A stretch of DNA of 64,000 bases, taken from assembly GCF_037975245.1 (NCBI RefSeq), contig NC_092575.1:21219841-21283840 (forward strand), read 5' to 3'. Origin of the DNA: Apostichopus japonicus. Taxonomy: Eukaryota > Echinodermata > Holothuroidea > Aspidochirotida > Stichopodidae. Below the pieces are notes generated by a model that saw only the letters and a list, made by a program, of their open reading frames with translations, did no database searches and was not told the origin of the DNA. This document shows positions 21,801 to 30,469 of this stretch, piece by piece (position 1 is the first letter of the stretch; each line of letters opens with the position of its first letter). Both the position numbers and the translations under genes were made by a program.

Positions 21801-22644
21801 ATGTCAGCAGAGGTCAAAGTTTGAAAACCTTGAAAACATGATAGTTCAAGTAGTTAATTTGGGGGATGAATCTCCTACACTTTATGAGGATATGTCTCTG
21901 AATGAGTTCATCTCTAATATTTACAGTATTTTAGCATCATTCAATGGTTATTTCTTTTCAACAGAGAACAATCTATGGAAACCTTATATATAAGATGATA
22001 TCTCAAAGAGTGAAGGATTCCAGATTTCTTAAAGATTTGGCTAATAATAAAACTATAAAAAAAAACACCTTCCAATGCTTAATTTCTGCATTTCTGGTTT
22101 AGAATCTGTAAATTCTGAATCTTTCAGCTAAATCAATCAATCTTTTATAACCTATTTTTTTGTATTACATACATTACAGGTTTACATGTAAACTGATGTC
22201 AGGAACAGAATTTCTATGAAGTTTGAATGTAAACAAACTATTGAATCTGAGTTCTACAGTAGTGCTACAGAAAGCAATATAATTACCACCTTGTGAACAT
22301 GTGACCTTGTTGCTATAACGATCATATTTGAATTCCAGTAAGTTCTAGAAGTGGTTGCCAAGGTTCCCACTACTGTACATAAAAGAATTTTTTAAAGTTT
22401 TATTCAAAATCATTGGTTTGACTCAAAAGATGGCATCTGAATGGATTAGCATGATAGAATATGAACTATGCAGGGTTAGTCATGTGTAACATGTTTATTC
22501 AAGTCCTGCCCCTTTTGTGATGGTCGAAATTCCTGTTAGACAGAACTGCGTGGGGTTTTAACAATGCATTGTTCATTGATAGACACTTGTTTCCTAACAC
22601 TGTGCTTTAGCGATTCATCGAATCGTCCCAACACCATCTATTGA
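6330..22644 (+). CDS. Gene 1: protein with two SAM domains, nine coding exons (complete model)
   Basis: Exons 6330-6816, 7712-7762, 8690-8766, 9187-9331, 9466-9603, 10699-10749, 11403-11495, 17802-18015 and 22611-22641 all have AG/GT borders. They join in phase to 1287 nt (429 residues) plus a TGA. Residues 1-135 are Ser/Lys-rich and probably disordered. SAM1 is about 136-203 (WGEEEV, LAWL, then EEDL). An acidic linker covers 206-253. SAM2 is about 277-343 (WSKEDV, LWL). The C-terminus has a KKKKR cluster and ends TIY. SAM domains mediate protein-protein oligomerisation and sometimes RNA binding; the tandem pair suggests a scaffold or adaptor. I do not recognise the orthologue. Gene 1 precedes gene 2 on the same strand; nothing shows that they are one transcript. 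Exon 9 is the least certain. Confidence 0.7.
6817..7711 (+). other. Gene 1 intron 1
   Basis: GTAAGT to TTTCACCAG. It holds a G-rich run near 6883-6900 and otherwise AT-rich sequence. No repeat or gene is recognised. Confidence 0.6.
7712..7762 (+). CDS. Gene 1 exon 2: middle of SAM1 (51 nt)
   Basis: After TTTCACCAG the frame reads CDIDGDYLLQVTEEDL, the typical loop and helix of a SAM domain. It leaves phase 1 at a GTAATT donor. It is exactly as long as exon 6, the equivalent piece of SAM2. Confidence 0.75.
7763..8689 (+). other. Gene 1 intron 2
   Basis: GTAATT to TTTTTGCAG. AT-rich, no repeat recognised; a short open frame at 8563-8817 overlaps exon 3 only by read-through. Confidence 0.55.
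8690..8766 (+). CDS. Gene 1 exon 3: last helix of SAM1
   Basis: Acceptor TTTTTGCAG, donor GAG|GTAAAT. The frame gives VDDTELRKRLLLAVNDL, which fits the long terminal SAM helix. Enters in phase 1, leaves in phase 0. Confidence 0.75.
8767..9186 (+). other. Gene 1 intron 3
   Basis: No gene or clear repeat. Ends with a short pyrimidine-rich acceptor CTACCTCAG. Confidence 0.5.
9187..9331 (+). CDS. Gene 1 exon 4: acidic linker between the SAM domains
   Basis: Acceptor CTCAG, donor GCG|GTGAGT, phase 0 to 1. The 48 residues are rich in Asp, Glu and Ser (for example SEWESVDDFDGYD) and end in a basic patch. Likely flexible. Confidence 0.75.
9466..9603 (+). CDS. Gene 1 exon 5: start of SAM2
   Basis: Acceptor TTATTCAG, donor CTCG|GTAAGT, phase 1 to 1. 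It encodes VDDWSKEDVILWLESIKL, the first two SAM helices. It sits 134 bp after exon 4. Confidence 0.78.
9604..10698 (+). other. Gene 1 intron 5
   Basis: GTAAGT to TTTCTTCAG, AT-rich. A 67-codon frame at 9979-10182 has no matching splice phase and looks non-coding. No repeat recognised. Confidence 0.5.
10699..10749 (+). CDS. Gene 1 exon 6: middle of SAM2 (51 nt)
   Basis: Acceptor TTTCTTCAG, donor TTGG|GTGAGG, phase 1 to 1. It encodes DHQITGSKLKNVDMSLL, the counterpart of exon 2. Confidence 0.72.
10750..11402 (+). other. Gene 1 intron 6
   Basis: GTGAGG to AACTCTCAG. No gene or repeat recognised. Confidence 0.5.
11403..11495 (+). CDS. Gene 1 exon 7: last helix of SAM2; donor lies in the first minisatellite unit
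   Basis: Acceptor CAACTCTCAG. The frame reads SSEDRERFLSSLYDATNP and then NNPLLL. The best donor is CTAA|GTGAGT at 11496, phase 1, which joins exon 8. The last 18 or so bases of the exon and the donor already match the 24-bp repeat that follows. Later in-frame donors of the same sequence exist 48, 72, 96 and 120 bp downstream, before a TAA at about 11660. Confidence 0.65.
11476..13112. repeat. 24-bp minisatellite, about 68 copies, starting at the exon 7 donor
   Basis: The unit reads CTAAGTGAGT followed by ACAATCCTCTGTTA. Because 24 is a multiple of 3 the array is open in several frames, which makes long false ORFs on both strands. Variants (ATGAGT, CATTAAG, TATAAA) allow subfamilies to be seen. 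A block of 17 units (408 bp) is duplicated: the rare phrase TTATAAACTGAGTACAATCC occurs near 11850 and 12258. Each unit carries GTGAGT, the consensus core of a 5' splice site. Confidence 0.95.
13113..13608 (+). other. Intron 7 sequence between minisatellite and SINE
   Basis: AT-rich, with an A-rich stretch near 13270-13330. Nothing recognised. Confidence 0.5.
13609..13983 (+). mobile_element. tRNA-derived SINE, full-length copy
   Basis: The head has a pol III A box (TGGTCAAGTGG) and B box (GGTTCGAGTCC) spaced as in a tRNA, with a tRNA-like body. A tRNA-unrelated region follows, then a 3' end GGCGCTATATAAATGTC and a GATT repeat tail. Related copies are at 23585 (split) and 28541 (5' fragment). 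It lies in gene 1 intron 7 in the sense direction. Confidence 0.85.
13984..14783 (+). other. Intron 7 sequence, no gene seen
   Basis: Short internal duplications (CTACATATC/TTTCCTGTGTAAACAGCTGC near 14050-14120). No exon signals with coding content. Confidence 0.45.
14784..15400 (+). repeat. Dispersed repeat rich in AGGTCA half-sites (copy 1)
   Basis: It starts with a GT run and an AGCTCGTAAACATGATATC phrase and then repeats a unit of about 120 bp containing TATCTCAAGATAGGAA and GAGGTCAAAGGTCACC. Similar copies are at 21440-22000 and 62600-63210. The motif AGGTCAAAGGTCA, or a close variant, occurs near 15050 and 15160. Function is unknown; it may simply be an old repeat. Confidence 0.65.
15450..16600. 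repeat. 74-bp tandem repeat in gene 1 intron 7
   Basis: The unit contains CTTGTGAGTTCCATGGTCTT, CAGTCCTG(C/T)AACTC and TTAAGAGCTCCATGGT. The regular part is about 15770-16570 with roughly eleven copies; the flanks hold degenerate units. Each unit has palindromic CCATGG and AGAGCT-type sites. Confidence 0.9.
16601..17801 (+). other. Intron 7, 3' part
   Basis: No exon or repeat recognised until the acceptor TTTTGTAG at 17794-17801. Small open frames here lack splice support. Confidence 0.45.
17802..18015 (+). CDS. Gene 1 exon 8: C-terminal Ser-rich region
   Basis: Acceptor TTTTGTAG, donor AGAGG|GTAAGA, phase 1 to 2. It encodes SSIDEASEYEKQKYLAAV, then a Pro/Glu-rich stretch and SMCSTGSESDSRGSWRS, ending in GKKKKRG. 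The composition is disordered and probably phosphorylated; the lysine cluster could act as a nuclear signal. Confidence 0.72.
19740..20290. repeat. Short tandem array of AGTACTCAGTAGTTTGT-like units
   Basis: Irregular 17-19-bp units with the core AGTACTCAGTAGTTTGTAG, about 25 copies. Units carrying AGTACTCACTAGT occur twice as a higher-order block (about 19870-19950 and 19990-20070). Confidence 0.88.
21440..22000 (+). repeat. Dispersed repeat rich in AGGTCA half-sites (copy 2)
   Basis: It starts with a GTGTGTTTGATACCTGGCTTG phrase like the other copies, and holds repeated GAGGTCA(C/A)AGGTCA and GGTCAGCAAAGGTCA words between 21560 and 21830. Confidence 0.6.
22611..22644 (+). CDS. Gene 1 exon 9 (terminal, provisional): last 11 residues and stop
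   Basis: After CTAACACTGTGCTTTAG the phase-2 entry reads G-DSSNRPNTIY and TGA at 22642-22644. The acceptor has a branch-like CTAAC and the total length is a multiple of three, but the coding piece is too short to judge by composition. The true last exon could be elsewhere. Confidence 0.42.
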
Positions 22645-22880
22645 AGGGAGTGTAAGCTGGTACGAAGGTGTGTTAGACACCACGGCTGGTACAAAAAAAA
22701 AGTCTTGTCTAAAATGAATTCCTCGTTAAGGGAGAAATATAGCGTTCCAGAGCTTAAGTCGTTTTGTAGTCAAGGATTAAGCCAGTCGGTTGAAACTCTC
22801 AAGTAAGACACTTCTTTTCCTCCTTTTCTCTATTCCCAATAATTTAAATAATTTTTTTTGAAATAAAAATGACCTTGTTC
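22645..22880 (+). other. Probable 3' UTR of gene 1
   Basis: Sequence follows the stop without a further splice signal and contains AATAAA at 22862-22867. Confidence 0.4.
22862..22867 (+). terminator. Candidate polyadenylation signal of gene 1 (AATAAA)
   Basis: AATAAA lies 218 bp after the provisional stop and is followed within 20 bp by a T-rich stretch. AATAAA is common by chance in AT-rich DNA. Confidence 0.4.
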
Positions 22881-23584
22881 TTTGGATATAGGTAGTTTTC
22901 AGTATGAGTTTGTGTGTACATATCTCTTAAGCCAATATTAGGGCATATCGATTTATATTTTGCCATTTTATGAGATGTCATAGGGGTTGTGCCCTCTCTT
23001 CCAAATAAGAATAAATTACTTCTCAGAAATGTTGTGAATGTCGACAGTATTAATTATTCATGCTACTATGAATAATTAATAAGATACCAGTTTTTAATAC
23101 ATTCATGTCTCTACATCCCTCACTATAAGTTAAGCTACCATAAAATTGTGTGGCTGTGTATGAACCATTTTCATGCACACACAGTCTATTAAGAATAATA
23201 AATCTGATATTCTTATGCAGGGCAATGGGTAATCTCTGGAATAATATCAATTTTAGAACTAGGTGCTCCCAACTCTACCCTTGTTTAAAGGTCTGTACAG
23301 TATAGGCCAGTAAATAATTGTCATGAAAAACTATCAGGCAGTTGTAAACGACTCTGAACACTCCTGTAAATTTTTAGGTGACCATATTTTTTCCAGAAAA
23401 TCCAGAGACATGATGTTGTCGAAGACCCTCCTCCCGCCCCCCCCTTCCCCGGCCATGTTGACATCCATATTAATACTGTACTTACACTGTACGTATGGGG
23501 ATTCTATGTTTCAAGGATGATGGTCGAATGCCCATGTTTAGAAATACTTCATTCAGAAACAACATATTTACTCCAAGGGCGTTT
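22881..23584. other. Intergenic, no gene seen
   Basis: AT-rich with a C-rich patch at 23430-23450. No coding exon or repeat recognised. Confidence 0.4.
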
Positions 23585-23868
23585 CGGTCAAGTGGTTAAG
23601 GCAGTGGACTGGTGATCTAAGGATTACAGGTTCGAGCTCTGGCCAGATCATTGCGTTGTGTCCTTGGGCAAGGCACTTTATCTCCATTGCCCATCACCCA
23701 GGTGTATAAATGGGGACTTGCGAGGTAACTTGTAAATATAGTTGCGTGCGCCGGTTTGTAGCTGCACCCTATGGGAAGTCCCCCTGGGGACACGTGGTTG
23801 TGGTGCACTGTAGTGCCCTAGGAGAGATTGATTGAATTGCGTACACTTTGGTTTGTAGGCGTGACAAG
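23585..23868 (+). mobile_element. tRNA-derived SINE, 5' part, split by the DIRS insertion
   Basis: It has the same A box (CGGTCAAGTGG) and B-box region as the copy at 13609 and breaks after GTAGGCGTGACAAG. The missing 3' part resumes at 30613 with TTACCAATGACCAAGG, exactly where the intact copy continues. The 6744 bp between are an insertion. Confidence 0.9.
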
Positions 23869-24008
23869 ATTTACTTCGTTCCTCGCTTACCTGTCTCCCC
23901 CCAACCTATGCACCTCATTCTACCGCGCCTAGAATGTCCTGGTAACCTTTTAACACTGTGCACCCTCTGTGACCCGGCTTCACGGGTCACCGACCTCCCT
24001 TCTCATTC
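23869..24008 (+). repeat. DIRS left inverted terminal repeat
   Basis: It begins ATTTACTTCGTTCCTCGC and continues TTACCTGTCTCC and CATTCTACCGCGCCTAGAA. From about 23886 it is the reverse complement of 30475-30572 and beyond. Its outermost 17 bases are not in the right repeat. Confidence 0.9.
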
Positions 24009-24743
24009 TACCAACCAAAGCGTCTACTTCGTATTTTTTCGAGCGGATATTTTCCACCGAATTTCGTCCACTTTTGGTTCCTAGGATCGGAAATATTTTC
24101 CCATCCACTGTTTTTGGAAGTATTTGAAGTCTTTGCAGCCCGATAAGTATCCTTTTCTTTTCTTAGAGAGGTTTTTAGGGCTGTTTTTCGGGAGCGGCGT
24201 TCGCTCCGCTTTTTTCTGTGCAGAACTCTAGTACTGGTAGCAGTTCCGCGAATTGTTTACCGTAGTTACGCTAGTTCCCGCCTTTTTTGGCTACACACGC
24301 TATTGCGTTAGTTCTTTCCCTCACCCGTTGTTTAGTTGTTAACTACTCTACTTCTCTTGTATTATCGTTGCTTTATACGTTATATATCTATATTACTTGT
24401 CCCTTCCTTGCTCCCAGGCTCGTTCCTGGCTTTTTCCCCACCTTTTTGTGGGCTGGCCTTATGCCTATTTCTGTTACCTTGTAAGCCGCGGGCCTCTAGC
24501 CGAGGCACGGTGTTAAGGTAGTATCGCATTGCCCTTACCATGTGTGTATATTTCATTATCCTTATACCACATGTGTATATTAATTTATACTACATGGGTA
24601 TATCATATTTATAATTACATTTATTTGTAAATGTTTACATTATACCTATCTCTTCCTTGTTAGCTGTTTTCCTCCCCAAAGAAGGGGGGCTCCTCCTATC
24701 ATATTGTTAAGAAGTTGTTCCCTTAACTAGGGGTCATTCAGTC

Positions 24744-24893
24744 ATGTCTAGGAATCAGCTGAAATGCATTGATTGCTCCATGTTCCGGCCAGTGAGGGCC
24801 GGGGATGAACTTGCCCTTGTCCCTAGTGCCGTACTTTTTCCAGGAGGGTTCCGTGTCTGGTGTGTTCCCAGTTCACCCCCATTCCTTGGCTAA
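24744..24893 (+). pseudogene. Possible DIRS gag N-terminus remnant with CxxC
   Basis: A 49-residue frame starts MSRNQLKCIDCSMFRPVRAG. A CIDC pair and a later Trp-Cys (VWCV) suggest a zinc-binding fold. The same nucleotide phrase (GTTCCGCCCGGATCGGGCGG) recurs diverged at 25683, so the region was duplicated and then decayed. The frame stops too early to be functional. Confidence 0.35.
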
Positions 24894-25357
24894 TTATCAT
24901 TACCTGGCTAGCAGGACTTAGAATGTAGCTACAGAACATACTAGACTTGCTCCCCAACCCCAGCGGCTCCCTAGTAGTGGGAGACCTAGTACAGATAGGA
25001 GAGGAAGAGGAAGGAGAGGTGGTGAGAGGGGGCCGAGGAAGAGAGTGTGGACAGAGAAAGAGAAGGGCCAGGCTCCGGCCAAGAGAAAAATTTTTTGCCT
25101 TCCATGCTTTCGTTACTTGTTCGCTTTTAAGTGTTGGGTTTTCACTTTTGTAGCGTACCTTGTAACCACGAGCCCCCTTTTCGCATTAGCGCGAATGGGC
25201 GGTTCTCGCCTTGTTTACATGTTCTTATCTGTACATGTTTTTATCTGTTATTTTTCTTATAAGATGTTTGCTCGTTTCATGTACTTCGTTACTTGGTCGT
25301 TTTTCTAAGTGTTGGTTTTCACTCTTGTAGCGTACAGTACTGTTTCGCTTAACTCCC

Positions 25358-25434
25358 GTTAAAAAAAAAAAAAAAAAAAAAAAAAACCAACGATCGATAA
25401 CAGACGTTGAAAATCAAAAAAAAAAAAAAAAAAA
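25358..25434 (+). repeat. Two long A runs within the DIRS element
   Basis: A runs of about 26 (25361-25386) and 18 (25417-25434) are separated by 30 bp. They could be the tail of an inserted retrosequence or simple slippage. Confidence 0.5.
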
Positions 25435-26089
25435 GTTGAAAACGAACAAGTTCGTTGACAAATTTTAGACCACTGCGGGCACGGTTGTCAACGAAGTTCT
25501 ACGAAATTTCCACGAAAGTTATCGCGATCAAAAACCGCAAAAGCAATTCTAGTCTCCCCACCCCGCTCCTTCCACTCCCTTGGTTAGTTTACGTTCTTAC
25601 GATAGACTACCTTTCCTAGCCTTCCTACCGTGAGTTTCTCAATCATGTACTTGGAGCCACTTGAATTATGTCAATTGTTTGATGTTCCGCCCGGATCGGG
25701 CGGGGATTGGCCAGGATCCTTGCCCCAGAGGCAGGACCTGTAACCCAGAGACCCTTGTTGGTCTAAATCTTGTTTACGCCAGCTCCTTGGCAAGAATTAT
25801 ACACTTGGCTGGCTAGCAAGCATTCGAAGCTCCGGGACAAACTGGACACCATCCCGCCCCCCCAACGGTTCTCCGAGAGGGGAGGGAATTGTAGGAGAGA
25901 CGGGAGGTGAGGAAGAAGCCAAAGAGTCGTTAAGAGATAGAATGGGGAGTGGCCAAGAACACATAGAGTGGCCCAATGGCTTGGCGCACTGTACTAGCTG
26001 ATGTACGAGACTCCCCTTCCGGAGGAGAGAGATAGAGAGAGAGAGGAAAGAGTTTTTGCCCCCCCAAGGTCCCGGCGACGTCCGGATTG

Positions 26090-27077
26090 TATGACCAAGG
26101 GGGAAGGCAAGGGCAAGGCCTAGGCCACTGTAAAGCCCATTAGAAATTCCGACCAGAACCCAAGGTCCCGGCGACGTCCGGATTGTATGACCAAGGGGGA
26201 GGCAAGGGCAAGGCTAAAGGCCAATGTAAAGCCCATTAGAAATTCCGACCGGAACGGACAGAATGTCCGGGTCGAGGAGAGTGGTACTCGGCGTGGTACA
26301 CACAGAGATGGGCTCCGGGAGCCCGGGTCCAGCGAGACCCCAGAGGGAGTGAAGAACCGAGGTTCCACTCCGGACCCGAGACCGGCCTCGAAGCCGGGAA
26401 CCGGAGCTACAATCGACTGCTGGGTCCCGAGAGATGGGCTTCGGAGGGCCCGGGTCCGACGAGACTCCATAGGGAGCCCGAAACCAAAGTCCCACTACGG
26501 ACCCAGAGCCGGTCCCGGAGCCGGGAACCGATGAGATCGACGACTGCTGGGCCCCCAGAACGGGGAAGCAGGGGCAGAAACCCGGTCCGCAGACCTCCTA
26601 GCTGGAGCCGCGGCCGATCCCGAGGCCGGGGGCCGACGAGAGTAACAACTGCTGGGCCCCCAGAGCGCCCAATCCGAAAAGAGAGCCGGCCCCGAGCGAG
26701 GTTCCCACGGCGAATGGACATATACTTATCCCCAGCCTCAGAGAGGGAAGGACAAATACGGGCACTGAACACCCGGCCGCGACACCACGATCAATCCCAG
26801 ACCAAAGAATGCAACCTGATTTGTCCCCCGGTGAGGAACTTCTGGTTTGCAGAACGTCGGTCAACCTGTCCGGCCTAGACGACGAGGTCGACCCCTAGAT
26901 TTCGGGGTTACAGAGGACGGTTACTCCCGCTTCCCAGAGGAGGAAAGCCTTCTACATCGGGGGGATCGTTGCCCCCCGAAACTAGCAGCTTGGGCTACGA
27001 CGACAGGTTCGAATCAATTGCGGAAAAACACCGCAACCGCTACACCTTTAATCGCTACACATCCCAAATGTGTTTAA
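26090..27077 (+). pseudogene. Decayed DIRS gag-like region, GC- and Arg-rich
   Basis: The base composition changes abruptly to GC-rich. An 85-bp segment (GTCCCGGCGACGTCCGG to GAAATTCCGACC) is duplicated at about 26069 and 26164, and further units of about 120 bp with ACTGCTGGG follow. Coding-like pieces lie in three frames: 26187-26534, 26531-26878 and a fragment from ATG 26809 (MQPDLSPGEELLVCRTS). No single frame spans it, so it is a broken gag-like ORF rich in Arg, Pro and Gly. The gag assignment rests on position and composition. Confidence 0.45.
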
Positions 27078-28187
27078 CAAGTACAGTACCAGCAGAAACC
27101 AGGACATGACATAGTTTTCCTGGGCATTCATGGGTCAGATCGTCCTCGCTAATTATACTCCTCTCTAATATTAATTCATCGCCATATATCTAGGTTTAAA
27201 ACCCCACTTGTATTCTAAAACACTTGTGGAACCCACTCTCAGAACATGTTAAAATGCGCAAGCCGAATATGCTAAAATGCGCAAGACTGAATGGTTTCAA
27301 ACGGTTCTCGTGACTTACTCTCCCTGCTTTAATATCTTGGCAAACTGCCAAAAAGAGGACTATCTCAAACATTGGCAACGTGCCAGAAAAACGAAAACTT
27401 CTTAAGCCTTGGCAAACTGCCAGCAATGTGTATAACGCGGTACATTTGTTAAGAGAGGAGGCGGGGCCAGGCAGTCACCTGGCTTGCCACGTGTGAGCTC
27501 AACGTTTGCTGCAACGAGCTGTCGACTATGTGAGCGATCCTATGGAATAAGCCTCTCTACTTCTCTGGTGAATTACCAAGACATACGCGTTAGTAAGTTG
27601 AATAAGGGGTAGGATAGAACCCCATGAAAGCTACAAGGGCTATCACGCGCCGAACATACGGGATACGCTCCATGAATAACTTGTTCGATGTTCCAAAACT
27701 TTAAGCAGAGTTGCACTTCGTAGCACCTGATATGCTAGCCGTGACCATGCGCTAGCTGGTTCCAATAGGAAGTTGGAAACTTTCACTGTACTACGATAGT
27801 GATACAATTCTCATCTCGACATGAAGAGACTTGAGAAGTAACAGGTACGTTAGCATAACATTTAATACAACATCAAATGTGGTGTTGTTGAAACGTCGAC
27901 ATAACGTTCTATGAGTTTTTAATGTTATATTAATGTCATATTCATGCCCTTAGGAAATTTGTGTGGATTTACTAGCCTGAAAACGTTTCGGTTTTACACC
28001 GCAAATAAGGTTATCATAACAGAAGACGAAGCGTTTAATAACGCGTTTGTGCGTGATGAGTAACTCCCCGGGCTCGGTTAAAGCAGCCAGGGATGTATGA
28101 GGTGGAATTTCTACAAACCCACCCTCTCACCAACTTCACGGTCCCTGTTGGGAGTTTGTTTCTGATGAGTAGACCTATAGCCCAGTT
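27078..28187 (+). other. DIRS interior without recognisable coding sequence
   Basis: Where the reverse transcriptase and RNase H should be encoded I find no frame with the expected motifs. A few related phrases (TTGGCAAACTGCCA near 27337 and 27410) are local repeats. Confidence 0.45.
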
Positions 28188-28262
28188 ACTGTAGCTCAGT
28201 GGTTAAGGCCGGTGCCTTGCAATTATAAGGTCCCGAGTTGGGGTCACTCCAAGATTAATGTA
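28188..28262 (+). mobile_element. Second, different tRNA-like SINE head (degenerate)
   Basis: CTGTAGCTCAGTGGTTAAGG looks like the 5' part of a tRNA with an A box, followed by a clover-leaf length spacing and a damaged B box (CGAGTTGGGGTC). It is unlike the SINE at 13609. Confidence 0.4.
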
Positions 28263-28540
28263 TGTCGTCCAGTCACAGAGTTGTTGACAATTCATTATCA
28301 TGGACATTAAATACGAATGTAAGAGACTGAATTCGGTCAACTTGCGGCCTTGATAGGTCAACGAGGTTTCTTCACAAGTTCCTGCTTGCAGGATGATCCA
28401 AAATACATATAATACATTATACTAAAATACATAAATACATATATATAGTTTTAGTAGTCACATACAGTATAACAGTTGTAGCATTGACCAAGATTCTGAT
28501 GAAGCAAACTATCCATTCAGTACTCAATTTTCGAGAGCAC

Positions 28541-28680
28541 TGTGGTCAAATGGTGAAGGCAGTGGACTGGTGATCTAAGACTTGCAGTTTGAGTCCTGGC
28601 CAGATCATCCCGTTGTGTCTTTGGGCAAGGCATTTTATCTCCATTGCGTCTTTCCATTCAGGTGTATAAAGGGGGACCTT
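28541..28680 (+). mobile_element. SINE 5' fragment inside the DIRS element
   Basis: It matches the first 140 bp of the SINE at 13609 (TGGTCAAATGG and AGTGGACTGGTGATCTAAG) but stops after GTGTATAAAGGGGGACCTT. The B box is damaged (AGTTTGAGTCC). Confidence 0.7.
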
Positions 28681-28788
28681 TAGATAAACTGTCAGTCGGG
28701 GGCTTTTTGGCTACCGCAATGAGGAGGGACCTGTCTCTATGTTTGACAGGTTATCGCTGATCAGGGTTATTTTGTTAGGCGGGGAATA

Positions 28789-29766
28789 GTGCCAGAACAG
28801 ACAGGCACTGCCAGCCGAGACCTCTCTGGCACAAGTGGTAGACTTCCTCACTCCCTCTTCGAGGAGGGAAAGCAAGTGTCAACCATCAAGAACTACAGGT
28901 TGGCAATTACCGCGATCCACCGCGGCTTTCCAGATGGGTCCACCCCGGGCAACAACGGGGACATCACCCAGCCCATCAGGGGGATGACAAACAGGCGTCC
29001 TCGGACCAGACGGCTCGCCCCCTCGTGGAGTCCATCAGCAGCACTGCAGGCACTCACTAAATCACCATACGAACCAATGGCTTCAGCCTCGCTGGCAGCC
29101 CTTAGAAAGAAAACCCTTTTCCTGATCACCCTCGCGTCAGCAAGAAGAAGGAGCTGTTTCCACGCTCTGCCTACAAAGCAGAACCATATTAGGTTTGAGA
29201 ACCACGGGAGAATGGTCCCCGATCCGTCCTTCATACCCAAGAACCAGGTCCTTTCCTTCCTGCCGGGGGACATCTTTATCCCTGAAATAAAGACACTTTC
29301 CTCAGTCGCAGAGGATATACTGTGGGGCCCAGTCAGGGCTCTCAAATGGTACTTAAACAAGACTCAACCCCTGAGACGAACAACCATGTCCTTGTTCATA
29401 CTACCCAGAGCACCTTTTTCAACGGTGTCTAAGGACACCCTCTCTCGGTGGCTGATGGAGATTATTCGGCCCTTCGCAGTTGGCACAACTTTAACGAGAG
29501 CCCATGACATTAGAGGAAAAGCGGCCTCGACAGCTCTTTTTGCAGGAGTCCCAATAGAGGTCATCCTTAAGGCAGCAGCTTGGCGGACACCAACGACGTT
29601 CGTCGCCTGTTACCTTTCAGACTCATTACAGGCTGAGGCGGCATTTCGTAGCGTGGTGATGCGAGATCCGGCGGGTACTAGGTCCCACCCCTCGGGCCTC
29701 CCACCATCGGGCAGTGCCACTCGGTGCATAGGTTGGGGGGAGACAGGTAAGCGAGGAACGAAGTAA
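28789..29766 (+). pseudogene. DIRS tyrosine recombinase, core intact, N-terminus frameshifted
   Basis: The frame of 325 codons has the tyrosine recombinase signature: Arg in LASARRRS (about 119-121), H-x-x-R in RAHDIRG (239-242), and the nucleophile Tyr in FVACYLSD (275). It opens at a GTG, not an ATG. The natural N-terminal part appears in another frame (PAETSLAQVVDFLT), so a frameshift lies at about 28846-28858. The stop codon falls inside the internal complementary region, where the coding sequence meets the ICR. The product would catalyse integration of the circular DNA by strand exchange in the nucleus. Some core residues may be altered (SCFHAL after the first Arg). Confidence 0.85.
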
Positions 29767-29821
29767 ATACTCCAAAACTTACTGGTTTGGATATTTACGA
29801 GTGACGAGCTTACCTGTCTCC
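29723..29821 (+). repeat. DIRS internal complementary region (ICR)
   Basis: 29723-29768 is the reverse complement of the left end (GGTGCATAGG to GAACGAAGTAAAT). 29769-29821 is the reverse complement of the right end (ACTCCAAAACTTACTGG to TTACCTGTCTCC). The boundary at 29768/29769 therefore records the circle junction. In the DIRS replication model this region templates completion of the ends. Confidence 0.92.
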
Positions 29822-29999
29822 ATTCCCGCCTCCCTCCCCCGAGGGGGGTGGAACACAGCCGCACGGAGGAGCGGTCTCATTGACTTAACAAAACACCTTC
29901 TAGCACAGGCCAAGAGACCTGAGGAAAGGAGGTTCCACTGCCGTACGAGCCCCCGTACCATCACCTATTGCTACCAGCGAGTTTGTTGCAAAGATAGTT

Positions 30000-30095
30000 T
30001 TATCTTGACCGGTAGTAACAGGTAGTAACTTGTAGTAATCGGTAGTAACTTGTAGTATCTCGTAGTAACTTAGGGCCACTATGAGTGACTTAAGG
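30000..30095 (+). repeat. Short tandem GGTAGTAAC/TTGTAGTAAC units
   Basis: Seven or so irregular units of GTAGTAAC between 30010 and 30070, within the DIRS 3' region. Confidence 0.6.
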
Positions 30096-30289
30096 AAGAG
30101 TGTCTTAAAGTGTTTTATATATATATATGGAGAAGCGTTATATATATATTTCCTTTATAATGTTGATACTCTTTTTCCTTCGTCTTTCTCCATTAAACAC
30201 TACGGTGTTCAGGGCCTTGGGCCTAACTTGTAGAGTACCTTCTGCTACCTTTTTAGACCTAAGGGGTACAGGCTGACGGGGTCGTAGAG

Positions 30290-30422
30290 GGTAGCCCCCC
30301 CTCCCCACAGGAAGGGGAGTACTACCCCTCCCGTTGGAAGCGTCAGAAATTCGATGTTAGACTAGGAGTCGAGGGGGTAGCCCTCCCATTTGTCGGGAAG
30401 GACTACTACTCGACTCCAAGGC
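30290..30422 (+). repeat. Two GC-rich hairpins before the DIRS right terminal repeat
   Basis: GGGTAGCCCCCC pairs roughly with GGGGAGTACTACCC, and GGAGTCGAGGGGGTAG with CTACTACTCGACTCC. They lie immediately inside the right ITR and may belong to the element. Confidence 0.5.
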
Positions 30423-30469
30423 AGAGACCACTTTGGAGGGGCTTTGGTCTCATGAGAAGGAAGGTCGGT

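Larger units (their letters stand above)
18016..22610 (+). other. Gene 1 intron 8
   Basis: About 4.6 kb, AT-rich, with two repeat blocks given separately (19740-20290 and 21440-22000). A pair of similar segments near 18655-18850 and 20430-20640 (GAGAGCAGGCCAATA versus GAGAGCAGCCCAATA, both followed by TTTGCTGATAATA) indicates an old local duplication. No coding exon is recognised. Confidence 0.5.

Noticed and set aside
28893-29360. 155-codon minus-strand frame opposite the recombinase
   Set aside because: It is a shadow of the recombinase coding strand and has no motif of its own.
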